A stretch of 64,000 nt of DNA from Streptomyces xinghaiensis S187 (GCF_000220705.2 NZ_CP023202.1:6478501-6542500); one strand, 5' to 3'. Shown: positions 1 through 7,322, numbered from the stretch's first letter. Numbers and translations are program-made. The notes: generated by a model from the sequence alone, not told the origin.

Positions 1-267
1 GTTGGTGGTGGCGGCCCAGGAGCACTTGACGGCCCCGTTCTGCCAGTCGGGGTCGGCGATGTCCCAGGCGCACTTCTTGCCGGTGAAGTCGTAACCGGTC
101 CAGAAGCACACGTCGCCCGTCGCGCAGTCCACGGCCGCGGGCGCGGCCGGCGCCGCGGTGGCGGAGGACGCCGGCAGGACGAAGGCCGTGGCGGCCGCCG
201 CGCTGATGGTGAAGGCGGCGAGCAGGGGCGCGGTCCGGCGCCCCTTGCGTACGGAAAGGAAGTGCAT
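1..267 (-). CDS. Secreted peptidase inhibitor family I36-like protein (3' part missing)
   Basis: The reading frame runs off the left edge, so only the first 89 codons are present. The start ATG is at 267, preceded by GAGGAGA with good spacing. The N-terminus has a basic MHFLSVRKGRR stretch, a hydrophobic core and an Ala-rich AxA region, so it is a Sec signal peptide of about 40 residues. The mature part begins with a Cys-containing segment (CATGDVCFWTGYDFTGKKC) typical of small secreted actinobacterial I36 inhibitors, which are disulfide-bonded crystallin-like folds. Export is clear. The inhibitor assignment rests on family resemblance only, and the target protease is unknown. Confidence 0.72.
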   Translation of the reverse strand, partial: MHFLSVRKGRRTAPLLAAFTISAAAATAFVLPASSATAAPAAPAAVDCATGDVCFWTGYDFTGKKCAWDIADPDWQNGAVKCSWAATTN

Positions 268-507
268 GGGCCCGTCTCCTCGGAGTTCGTTGGCTAGTGC
301 GGAACGGGCTAGACGCTCGCAACCGGGCGCCGGAACGGGCAAGGAGATCGGCCGGGACGGGACGCCTGGGACGGTGCGGCGGTCCCGCCTGGCACGTTGC
401 GGGACGGCTGGGACGGAAGTGGGATGCGCTGTCGGCGTTCCGTGGCAGAGTGGGGCCGGGGGCGGGCCGACCACCGTCCCGCAGGGTGTGGCAAGGGGGG
501 TGCGCCG

Positions 508-1953
508 ATGACGGCGTGCGGGGAAACCGAGCGGTTCGCCGCGTTCTTGCGTTCGCTCAAGGACCGGTCCGGAATGAGCTACGAGGCGCTGGCCAGGAAG
601 TCCGGGATGAGCGGCTCCAGCCTGCACCGCTACTGCCGGGGGACCTCCGTCCCGCAGGACTACGGAAGCCTCCACCGGCTCGCCGTCGCCTGCGGAGCGG
701 CCCCGGACGAGCTGCGCACGCTGCACCGCCTCTGGGCCCTGGCGGACGCGGCCCGGGAACGGGACGCGGCGGGGGAACGAGAGGGGGACGCGGCGGGGGA
801 GCGGCGCGGCCGGGAGACGGCGGGGGAGCCGGTCCGACTGGGGGCGGCGGGGCAGCCCGGCACACGCCAACCGGCGGAGCGGGGACGCCAGTCGGCGGAT
901 TGGGCCGGGACGGCCGGTTCCGCTGAAGGCGCCAGATCTGCCGAAGCCGCCGCCGAGGCAGACACAGGCACCGCACCGGTGAGCGACACCGGACCCGTCG
1001 GCGGCACCGGACCGGCCGGCGGCACCGAGGCGGGCGGCGGAACAGCGCCCTCCCCGAAGAGCGGGACGGAGGGGGACGCCCGGCCCGAAGACGCCCCCCG
1101 GACCGGCACAGTCCCCCGGACGGAGGACGCCCCGGACAACGCCGCCGAGCACACCGGGACTGCCGCGTCCCGTGCTCCCTCCGCTCCCTCCGCTCCCGCC
1201 GATGACCACCGGAAGGAGCGCGCACCCGCCGCCTCCCCGGGACGGCGCCGGATCCGGGCCGCCGTCGGGGTCATCGCCGCAGCCCTCGCCCTGAGCGCCA
1301 CCGCCTGGACCGTGGCGACCCTGACGTCCTCGTCCGGGAACGGCGGAAGCACGGGCAGCACCGGCGAGGCCGCCGAGAACGGCCGGCGGCTGCTCTTCAC
1401 CGCCTCCTGCAGCCCTGTCGTGGCCATGGGCCAGCACGACGCCTGCGCACGGGAGGTACAGCAACTGCTGCACGCCAAGGGCGCGGACATCGACGTGGAC
1501 GGGAACTTCGGCCCGCAGACCCAGCGAAGAGTCACCGCCTTCCAGGTGCTCGCCGGCCTCAAACCCAACGGGGTCGTGGGCGACGCCACCAAGAAGGCGT
1601 TATACGAGCAGCCGGTGAAGATGAGCGTGTGGCCGCCGGAGAAGGTGCGCCGGCGCATCCGCGAGGTGTTCACCGAAGCACCGGACCGGGCCGTCGTCAT
1701 CGCCGACTGCCAGTCCTTCCTCGATCCGCTGCACATCCTCCCGAACACCAACGGCTCCAGGAACTGGGGCGTGTTCCAGATCTCCGACATCCGCCTGCGC
1801 GACCTCGGCGGCACCCCGCGCCAAGCCCTGGACCCGGAGTGGAACATCCGCGCCGCCAAGCGCCTGTGGGACCAGCACCGGGACTTCCGCCACTGGCCGC
1901 ACTGCGACCGGGTTTTCACCCCTTCCCCGGAGGCATCGGACACGGCACGCTGA
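508..1953 (+). CDS. HTH protein fused to TM segment, peptidoglycan-binding and lysozyme-like domains
   Basis: The protein is 481 aa. I chose the ATG at 508, after AAGGGGGG, because the DNA-binding domain begins directly there. Residues 1-75 form an Xre-type helix-turn-helix (SYEALARKSGMSGSSLHRYCRG). A long Gly/Thr/Ala/Pro/Glu-rich low-complexity stretch follows to about residue 240. Then comes one transmembrane helix (VGVIAAALALSATAWTVATL) and a PG_binding_1 domain (VQQLLHAKGADIDVDGNFG). The C-terminal 110 residues look like a transglycosylase/lysozyme fold (NWGVFQISDIRLRDLGG). The layout suggests a cytoplasmic HTH and an external wall-binding part. Codon 365 is TTA, so translation may depend on bldA. 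No partner gene is obvious. Confidence 0.8.
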   Translation: MTACGETERFAAFLRSLKDRSGMSYEALARKSGMSGSSLHRYCRGTSVPQDYGSLHRLAVACGAAPDELRTLHRLWALADAARERDAAGEREGDAAGERRGRETAGEPVRLGAAGQPGTRQPAERGRQSADWAGTAGSAEGARSAEAAAEADTGTAPVSDTGPVGGTGPAGGTEAGGGTAPSPKSGTEGDARPEDAPRTGTVPRTEDAPDNAAEHTGTAASRAPSAPSAPADDHRKERAPAASPGRRRIRAAVGVIAAALALSATAWTVATLTSSSGNGGSTGSTGEAAENGRRLLFTASCSPVVAMGQHDACAREVQQLLHAKGADIDVDGNFGPQTQRRVTAFQVLAGLKPNGVVGDATKKALYEQPVKMSVWPPEKVRRRIREVFTEAPDRAVVIADCQSFLDPLHILPNTNGSRNWGVFQISDIRLRDLGGTPRQALDPEWNIRAAKRLWDQHRDFRHWPHCDRVFTPSPEASDTAR

Positions 1954-2111
1954 CCGGGAGCCGGGGACGCCCAGCGATCTACCTTCGCGGCCGGTGTCCA
2001 TTCTCCCTCCGGGCACCGATGACGTCCGAGGGGGCGCCGCGTTTGAGGTCTCGATCTGGGGATGTGCGACTGGTCCGGTCGGAATCGAAACCGGTTGCGC
2101 TGTGGTGAAAG

Positions 2112-2660
2112 ATGAGGGACGTGGTCACCAAGGAACGGGCCGTGGAACTGGTCGAGGACCTGCTGTCGAGAGAGCGGCAGGAGTCACCATGGATGGCAGG
2201 GCCGCCCGAACTCGCTGTCCTCGATGTGGAGGAGCACGCCCTCGGGTGGCTGGTCTTCATGCAATCGGTGGAGTACATCCGCAGCCGCGATATCGGGAAG
2301 ATGTTGGTGGGCCATGGCCCCTATCTGGTGGACCGACAGGACGGGAGCATTCACCACATCCCTGTCACTACGTTCGTCGGCGAATGCTGGGAGGAGCTCT
2401 ACCTCCAACAGGTCAGAGGCGTCCGACCACCCGATCCGCTGATCACGGATGTCCTGGCACTTGTGTGTTCCGACGGGACCATGGCCGCGATACGCCACCT
2501 ACGGAAGCAGGCCCCGTTGTTGGGACCACAGCAGGCGAAGGCCTATGTCACGGCTGTCCGGGACGGGAAACAACCTGCAGAGGAACTGGTGGGCCTCACC
2601 CGGAAGCCGCAGGTGTGCCCTCCGTTACCCATCAGTACGTTGGCGGGCCCGGCTCGGTAG
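2112..2660 (+). CDS. YrhB/Imm35-domain immunity-like protein with C-terminal L7/L12-like segment
   Basis: The protein is 182 aa. Residues 5-100 match the YrhB/immunity protein 35 pattern: AVELVEDLL, then LAVLDVEEHALGWLVFMQS, GPYLVDRQDGSIHHIP and ECWEELY. Such proteins usually neutralise polymorphic toxins. Residues 105-150 (LVCSDGTMAAIRHLRKQAPL, then GPQQAKAYVTAV) resemble the ribosomal L7/L12 C-terminal fold, which is often appended to small adaptor proteins. No cognate toxin lies nearby, so it may be an orphan immunity gene. GC is lower than in most of the window, and codon 172 is TTA. The ATG at 2112 has a weak ribosome site, and a GTG nine bases later is possible. Confidence 0.7.
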   Translation: MRDVVTKERAVELVEDLLSRERQESPWMAGPPELAVLDVEEHALGWLVFMQSVEYIRSRDIGKMLVGHGPYLVDRQDGSIHHIPVTTFVGECWEELYLQQVRGVRPPDPLITDVLALVCSDGTMAAIRHLRKQAPLLGPQQAKAYVTAVRDGKQPAEELVGLTRKPQVCPPLPISTLAGPAR

Positions 2661-2716
2661 TGGCCAGGCAAAGGGGAGGCCCGCGACACTCGTTCGGTCC
2701 CAGTCACAAGCAGGAG

Positions 2717-2741
2717 TGAGCTTGTTCCGCTTTGACGGACA
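2717..2741. repeat. IS3 terminal inverted repeat, orfB-side end
   Basis: This end starts TGAGCTTGTTCCGCTTTGAC and pairs with 3977-4001 at 21 of 25 positions. It lies 16 bp beyond the orfB stop and is flanked outside by the GGAG target repeat. Confidence 0.92.
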
Positions 2742-2756
2742 CCGTCGGTGTGGTGG

Positions 2757-3629
2757 TCAGGCTGCGAGGGTGGCCTCGTAGTCGGCGGGTGTGCGGTAGC
2801 CGAGAGTGCTGTGCAGCCGCTGCAAGTTGTACCAGCTCTCGATCCACTCGAATATCGCGGTGCGGGCGGCAGCCCGGCTGGGCCAGAAACGGGTGTCGAT
2901 CAGCTCGTTCTTCAGGGTGGCGAAGAACGACTCGGCCAGCGCGTTGTCCCAGCACTGCCCGGTGCGGCCGACCGAGAGCCTGACGCCGAACTCCGTTGCC
3001 AAAAGTGCGAATTCACGGCTGGTGTACTGGCAGCCGCGATCCGAGTGGAAGATCACCGGACCGGTCGGGCGGCGGGCGTGGAAGGAGGCGCGCAGGGCGT
3101 CGGCGACCAGTTCGGTTCGCAGGTGGTCGGCGGTGGCCCAGCCGACGACCCGGCGGGAGGCGATGTCGATGACGGTGGCCAGGTAGAGCCAGCCCTCCTC
3201 GGTGGCGATGTAGGTGATGTCGCCGCACCAGCGGGTGTCGGTCGCGGTCGGGTCGGGCTGGAAGTCGCGGAGGACCAGGTCGGGGCGGGTGGCCGCGTGC
3301 GGGTCGGGGATGGTGGTGCGGTGCCGGCGTCTTCGGTGCCGGCCGGCCAGTCCGGCCAGGCGCATGAGCCGGGCCACCCTGCGGCGTCCGCAGTCGAGGC
3401 CCTCGCGCTGGAGAACGGCGTGGACGCGCGGGGCCCCGTAGGTTCCGCGGGACTGCTCGTGCACGGCTGTGATCTGCTCGGTCAACTCGGCGTCCCGCAC
3501 CGCGCGGGGTCCTGGGGTGCCGGTGCGGCGGGCATAGAAGGCGGCTCTGGAGACCTTGAGCAGTTCACACGCACGCTTGACGTTGTGACCTGCGGCTTTC
3601 TCCGCCTCGATGAACGGGTGCACCGTCAC
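2757..3629 (-). CDS. IS3-family transposase OrfB (DDE integrase)
   Basis: The protein is 290 aa. The N-terminal HTH_21-type region (FIEAEKAAGHNVKRACELLK) is followed by an RNase H-like integrase core. The catalytic triad is visible: Asp in TRWCGDITYIAT, Asp in IFHSDRGCQYTS, and Glu in WDNALAESFFATLKNE. The C-terminal NLQRLHSTLGYRTPADYE is the standard IS3 ending. The GTG start at 3629 overlaps the orfA stop by four bases (GTGA), so it is translated by coupling or as a frameshift fusion with OrfA. I see no A-rich slippery heptamer at the junction, so coupling seems more likely. It catalyses cut-and-circularise transposition of its own element. Confidence 0.95.
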   Translation of the reverse strand: MTVHPFIEAEKAAGHNVKRACELLKVSRAAFYARRTGTPGPRAVRDAELTEQITAVHEQSRGTYGAPRVHAVLQREGLDCGRRRVARLMRLAGLAGRHRRRRHRTTIPDPHAATRPDLVLRDFQPDPTATDTRWCGDITYIATEEGWLYLATVIDIASRRVVGWATADHLRTELVADALRASFHARRPTGPVIFHSDRGCQYTSREFALLATEFGVRLSVGRTGQCWDNALAESFFATLKNELIDTRFWPSRAAARTAIFEWIESWYNLQRLHSTLGYRTPADYEATLAA

Positions 3630-3946
3630 CGGGTCTCCTTCGCGAAGAAAGCCGTGGCCCGCTTGAGGATCTCCACGTCCTCCCGCAGCCTGCGGTTCTC
3701 CCGCCGCAGTGCGGCCAGTTCCTCGCGCTCGCTGCTGGTCAGGCCGTCCCGCTCGCCGGCGTCGACCTCGGCCTGCTTGACCCAGTCGCGCACCGCGGTC
3801 TCGGTCAGGTCGAAGTCCTTGGCGACCTGACCGACCGAGCGGTCACCCCGCCGGCACAGTTCGACTATCTCGGCCTTGAACTCCGGCGTGAACGAGCGGC
3901 GAGGTCGAGGCTTCTTCTTCCCCATGCTCTCCATGATGGACATCAT
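3626..3946 (-). CDS. IS3-family transposase OrfA (HTH, leucine zipper)
   Basis: The protein is 106 aa. Residues 10-60 form the IS3/IS911-type helix-turn-helix (RSFTPEFKAEIVELCRRGDR, then VGQVAKDFDLTETAVRDWV) that binds the terminal repeats. Residues 68-100 are a leucine-zipper-like coiled coil (EREELAALRRENRRLREDVE) used for dimerisation with OrfB. It ends FFAKETR at the overlap with orfB. The start context includes tandem ATG codons near 3946 and 3931; the second (MESMGKKK) or a later one may be the true start. Product and role are secure from the pairing with OrfB and the element ends. Confidence 0.92.
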   Translation of the reverse strand: MMSIMESMGKKKPRPRRSFTPEFKAEIVELCRRGDRSVGQVAKDFDLTETAVRDWVKQAEVDAGERDGLTSSEREELAALRRENRRLREDVEILKRATAFFAKETR

Positions 3947-3976
3947 CCTTCCGGGGCCGAAGCCCCCGATCTCTGA

Positions 3977-4001
3977 TGCCCGTCAAAGCGAATCAAGCCC
4001 A
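3977..4001. repeat. IS3 terminal inverted repeat, orfA-side end
   Basis: Read on the minus strand, this end starts TGGGCTTGATTCGCTTTGAC and matches the other end (2717-2741) at 21 of 25 positions. The outer flank is the GGAG target repeat at 4002-4005. Confidence 0.92.
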
Positions 4002-4091
4002 GGAGGCCGGCTCGGTGTCGCGCCCCGTCACGACGAGAAGCTTGCGCGTCACCCAGTCGGCCTCCGCCTCCGCGCCTCGGCGGTGTGGACC

Positions 4092-4118
4092 AAGGCCCCA
4101 GTGGAGATGGGGACCCTT
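4092..4118 (-). terminator. GC-rich hairpin downstream of the 24-codon peptide gene
   Basis: The arms AAGGCCCCA and TGGGGACCCTT pair around a short loop with one bulge. The hairpin lies about 20 bases beyond the stop codon of the small minus-strand peptide gene. There is no T-tract, which is common for Streptomyces terminators. It could equally protect the 3' end of a short transcript. Confidence 0.4.
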
Positions 4119-4138
4119 GATCACAACATCGAGCAGGT

Positions 4139-4213
4139 TCAGTTGCTGATCCCCTGGCTTTCGCCCGTGGTCTCCTTCTTGTCCAGCGGACGAATTGTGA
4201 TCTTGGTGGCCAT
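4139..4213 (-). CDS. 24-residue peptide, candidate RiPP precursor with C-terminal Asn
   Basis: This is a very short gene: ATG at 4213, TGA at 4141-4139. A near-perfect Shine-Dalgarno, GGGAGG, stands at ideal spacing (GGGAGGCAAGCATG). The peptide begins MATKITIRPLDKKE and ends TTGESQGISN. It is polar, has no Cys, no membrane segment and no signal peptide. It is divergent, 96 bp away, from an operon whose first enzyme joins a PqqD-like peptide-recognition domain to an E1 adenylyltransferase. MccB, the best-studied enzyme of that kind, modifies the C-terminal Asn of the short microcin C precursor, and this peptide also ends in Asn. Precursor function is inference. A TTGACT hexamer at 4278-4273 on the minus strand could be a -35 element. 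Confidence 0.5.
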   Translation of the reverse strand: MATKITIRPLDKKETTGESQGISN

Positions 4214-4309
4214 GCTTGCCTCCCTGGTCTCGTCTGGCGCTAGCATGCCAACAGTGCCACAGGGGCGCGGGTAGTCAAGTGGGGCTCAGCAGACGGGAGT
4301 TGTGCTGCG

Positions 4310-5467
4310 GTGCGGGAGCGAAGCGAGGCAGATGCCGACTTATTGCGGCCGCGCGTCAAGCCTGAACACCGCCCCTACCGGACAGTCGATGGCCATGTGC
4401 GCATCGGAAGCGTGATCCACGGTATCGGCGCGGAGATCGCGGATTCCGATGGCTGGGTCTGGGCATTGACCCAGGCCTTGGACGGAAACCGCAGTCCGCG
4501 TCAGATTGCCGCTGAGGTCGCCGCGTCCCATGCAGGCCTCGACGAGAGTGCCGTCCTGCAGGCCATAGCCGACCTGCGGCAGGCCGGCTTTCTTGAGGAC
4601 GCCGCCACAGGAATTCCCGGAGAGTTCTCTGAGCGGGAGAAGGTCCGCTACGGCCGTGGCGTCTCCCTGCTCCGATGGATGGACACCTCACCTAGAGGGA
4701 ACAGTTGGGACTTGCAACTCTCGCTGTCCCGTGCGCGTGTCCTGCTGATAGGCCTGGGCGGTGCCGGAGGGATCGCAGCCCAGGGCTTGGTGGCTTCAGG
4801 TGTGGGGAGTCTGCACTGCGTGGATCCCGATGTCGTCGAACTGTCCAACCTCAACCGCCAAGTGCTCTACCGCGAGCGTGATATCGGCCGGGAGAAGGTG
4901 GAGGTGGCTCTGGAATCACTGCGAGCGCTGAACTCCGATGTCGCCGTAACGGGCGAGGTGGACGAGGTGCGGAACGCCGAGGACCTCGTGCGACTGCTGC
5001 AGAAGCGGGTAGCGGGGACAGAGGGATACGACCTCATGGTGCTGAGCGCGGACCGTCCGGCTGCCATACGCTCCTGGGCCAACCAGGCATGCCTGGAGAC
5101 GGGCACGCCGTGGATAGACGGGGGCTACCGGGGGCCACTGGTCACGGCAGGCGCATATGTGCCCGGCGAGAGCGGCTGCCTGGAGTGCTACAGATCCTCG
5201 CAGGCGGAGTCACGCGACCTCAGGCTTCCGCCCGGTCAACACGAGGACACCGTTTCTCCTCGGATTCCGTGGAGCCCGGTGAACGCCGTCACGGCGTCTC
5301 TGGCAGGCGCTCTGTTCGTGTACGCCTCCATTGCGGTGCTTACCGGTGTGCCGCCGCTCCACCCCGGTTTCCGCCTGGAGTTCAACCTCATGCTCCCGGG
5401 AGAGCCAGGATGGGAGCCGGTGCACCCTCGACGCGACTGCCAGGTCTGTGGTGAAGCCGTGAGATGA
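4310..5467 (+). CDS. RRE-fused E1-like (ThiF/MccB-type) adenylyltransferase
   Basis: The protein is 385 aa. Residues 20-98 fit a PqqD-like winged-helix RiPP recognition element (DSDGWVWALTQALDGNRSPR, then LRQAGFLED). Residues 140-345 are a ThiF/MoeB/E1 domain. It has the nucleotide loop GLGGAGG (148-154), acidic residues at D172/D174, the arginine-finger motif LNRQ (R183) and K196. A four-Cys zinc site is formed by C290/C293 and C377/C380. Enzymes of this build activate a peptide carboxylate or side chain with ATP, as MccB does. The GTG start follows a distant GGGAG. Codon 11 is TTA, implying bldA control. The stop overlaps the next gene by ATGA. GC is below the window average, suggesting transfer. 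Substrate is inferred, not shown. Confidence 0.82.
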   Translation: MRERSEADADLLRPRVKPEHRPYRTVDGHVRIGSVIHGIGAEIADSDGWVWALTQALDGNRSPRQIAAEVAASHAGLDESAVLQAIADLRQAGFLEDAATGIPGEFSEREKVRYGRGVSLLRWMDTSPRGNSWDLQLSLSRARVLLIGLGGAGGIAAQGLVASGVGSLHCVDPDVVELSNLNRQVLYRERDIGREKVEVALESLRALNSDVAVTGEVDEVRNAEDLVRLLQKRVAGTEGYDLMVLSADRPAAIRSWANQACLETGTPWIDGGYRGPLVTAGAYVPGESGCLECYRSSQAESRDLRLPPGQHEDTVSPRIPWSPVNAVTASLAGALFVYASIAVLTGVPPLHPGFRLEFNLMLPGEPGWEPVHPRRDCQVCGEAVR

Positions 5468-6708
5468 CGGGGGACCGAGGTGAGGGCGCAACGGTGGCTG
5501 TCCGCCCCGAATCCCGGGTGCTGCTGCACCGGCTGAGCAAGCGGCCGGACGGCGATGAATGGATCGTGGGGCGCCGCGAGACCCGCGTATTCGTGGCCCT
5601 GCCCCACATCGGAGTCGAGGCACTCGGTCTGCTGGAACGCGGCATGAGCGTCGCTTCGGCGCAAGCAGAACTGTGCGCCAGAACGGGGGAGGAAGCAGAC
5701 CTCGTGGATTTTGTACAGGGCCTGTTGACGGTCGACTTCGTGGCCGAGGTCGACGGCAGGAAGATCTCCTCGGCTCCGACGACTCCCGAAAGTTTTCCGA
5801 GGTTGCGAGCACACCATGTGCGGTTTCTGCTGCGTCCATCGCTCCCCTTGCTGCCGACTGTTCTGGTTGCTGCGGCCTTGGCGGTTCTTCGTGCGCGTCC
5901 GGAGCTGATTCCGACCCATCGCGATCTGGTGTGGAGCTCGTACGGGACCCTGGTGGTGGCGGTTGGGCTGATGGTCGGCTGGTCGATCGTCTTCCTGCAC
6001 GAGGTGGCGCATCTTGCCGTGGCACGGGCTGCGGACGTTCCCGGGAGGATAAGTTTCGGAACGCGGCTCCAATTCCTTGTGATGCAGACTGATATCAGCG
6101 GTATCGAACTCGCTCCTCGACGTCATCGACTGACCGCCTACCTCGCCGGTATCGGGGTCAATCTCGCTGTCGCCTCCACGGCGGTTTTGTTGCTTGCCCT
6201 GGTGCCGCCGAACACAACGGCGCACCGACTCCTCGCGGCCGTGGTGCTCTGGGCGGCCCTGCCCCTCACCTTCCAGTTCATGGTGTTCATGCGGACCGAC
6301 GTCTATTTCGTCCTTCAGGACCTCACCGCTTGTCGCGACCTCTACGGCGATGGCCGCGCCTACGCCGGGCACTTGGCCAGACGGCTGCTCCGCAGGGAGT
6401 CGGTGGGCGACGACCCGAGCCGCAGTCTTCCCGCTTCTGAGCGGCGTGCGGTCCGGATCTACAGCTTCGTCATGGTGGCCGGAACTGTGCTCTGTCTGGC
6501 AGGATTTGCCGCTTTCACCATTCCGGCGGAGATTCGCCTGGTCGGCAGGGCTTGTGTCCAGCTGAGCTCAGCCAGGTCCCCAGTCGATGTATCCGACGCC
6601 GCATTGACCCTTGCGGCCGTCGCCGGCGTCCATGCCATCTGGTTCGTTACCTGGCGTCGGCAACGACGGTCCCGGCGAGCCACTGTGAAGGAGAGGAATT
6701 CCCCGTAA
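5464..6708 (+). CDS. M50 family membrane metallopeptidase with PqqD-like N-terminus
   Basis: The protein is 414 aa and its start overlaps the E1 gene by four bases. Residues 15-97 resemble a second PqqD-like peptide-binding domain (VEALGLLERGMSVASAQAEL). Several hydrophobic helices follow. The zinc-protease motif HEVAHL is at 179-184 inside or next to a membrane helix, and a later TDVYFVLQDL (Asp279) is a plausible third-ligand motif of the site-2-protease/M50 type. The C-terminus has two to three more helices and a basic tail. Members of this family beside RiPP enzymes cleave or export modified peptides. Here it probably trims the E1 product, or processes another membrane protein to give self-protection. 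It continues into the next gene with a one-base overlap (TAATG). Confidence 0.8.
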   Translation: MTGDRGEGATVAVRPESRVLLHRLSKRPDGDEWIVGRRETRVFVALPHIGVEALGLLERGMSVASAQAELCARTGEEADLVDFVQGLLTVDFVAEVDGRKISSAPTTPESFPRLRAHHVRFLLRPSLPLLPTVLVAAALAVLRARPELIPTHRDLVWSSYGTLVVAVGLMVGWSIVFLHEVAHLAVARAADVPGRISFGTRLQFLVMQTDISGIELAPRRHRLTAYLAGIGVNLAVASTAVLLLALVPPNTTAHRLLAAVVLWAALPLTFQFMVFMRTDVYFVLQDLTACRDLYGDGRAYAGHLARRLLRRESVGDDPSRSLPASERRAVRIYSFVMVAGTVLCLAGFAAFTIPAEIRLVGRACVQLSSARSPVDVSDAALTLAAVAGVHAIWFVTWRRQRRSRRATVKERNSP

Positions 6709-7322
6709 TGCATGAGATTTTCGATGGTGCCCATGGAACCCGGCTTGAACAGGCGTCCTACACACCCGACTTCATGGAGCGCTTCTGGCGTATCGGGGCC
6801 GAGGGCTTCTGGAAGCTGGAGCGGATGCAGCATTATGACGAAGGTGACTTCCCGAGCTATGTGGCGTTCCGCAGTGGCGACTGGGGGCGTTCGCTGCAAT
6901 TGATCGAGGAGTTGCGCCCGGCGTACGAGGAGGAGTTCGGGAAGATCACTGGATCGGATATCGGCCTGCACCGGGTGCGGGTCGTCGAGCGGCCCGTCAC
7001 GCCGTATATCCAGTGGGAGCTGAACGTCCTGCATGTCAAGCAGGAGTACGGGGAGCAGGTGTCCGTGCTCGAAGCGGAGCGGGTCGCGTCGTACGAGCGG
7101 GAGGAGCCCTTGCCCGAACTGTGCGTGCTGGGCTCCGAGGCCGTCTACGTTCTCGACTACACCCCTGCGGGCGCGCCCGACGGCGCCACGCGCTTCACCC
7201 AATCGGACGTCGTGGCGCGGTCCCGTGCCTTCCTGCGCGAGTTGTACGCGATGGGGGATGGGGTGGAGGCCTACTTCCCCCGGGAGATCGCACACTTGGA
7301 AGCGCCGGACCCGGGGCTCTGA
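6708..7322 (+). CDS. DUF6879 family protein, third gene of the E1/M50 operon
   Basis: The protein is 204 aa. I place the start at the ATG at 6708, which shares one base with the M50 stop and follows GGAGAGG. The sequence has the DUF6879 pattern: FWKLERMQHYDEGDFPSYVA, then VRVVERPVTPYIQWELNVLH, and a late VLGSEAVYVLDYT. No membrane segment, signal peptide or Cys pair is seen. DUF6879 proteins are common in Streptomyces beside small regulatory clusters, and their biochemical function is not known to me. Tight coupling to the E1 and protease suggests a role in the same pathway, for example as a second modifying enzyme or an immunity factor. That is inference only. Confidence 0.75.
   Translation: MHEIFDGAHGTRLEQASYTPDFMERFWRIGAEGFWKLERMQHYDEGDFPSYVAFRSGDWGRSLQLIEELRPAYEEEFGKITGSDIGLHRVRVVERPVTPYIQWELNVLHVKQEYGEQVSVLEAERVASYEREEPLPELCVLGSEAVYVLDYTPAGAPDGATRFTQSDVVARSRAFLRELYAMGDGVEAYFPREIAHLEAPDPGL

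Larger units (their letters stand above)
2713..4005. mobile_element. Intact IS3-family insertion sequence with 4-bp target duplication
   Basis: The element proper spans 2717-4001 (1285 bp). Its ends are 25-bp imperfect inverted repeats at 2717-2741 and 3977-4001 that agree at 21 of 25 positions; both begin TG and share CGCTTTGACGG. The direct repeat GGAG at 2713-2716 and 4002-4005 is the target duplication, as expected for IS3 elements. Inside are orfA and orfB on the minus strand, both open, with a complete DDE motif, so the element looks functional and recently inserted. Joining the flanks through one GGAG gives the pre-insertion sequence. No recognisable gene is restored. Confidence 0.93.

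Noticed and set aside
4002..4100. Minus-strand frame ending VTRKLLVVTGRDTEPAS at the IS3 edge, as a truncated gene or second peptide
   Set aside because: Removing the IS gives only two more codons before a stop, the upstream part has no consistent coding character, and there is no family resemblance.
4245..4274. Nine-codon plus-strand ORF (MPTVPQGRG) between the short peptide and the E1 gene
   Set aside because: It has no ribosome site and overlaps the likely promoter of the minus-strand peptide, so I do not consider it a precursor.
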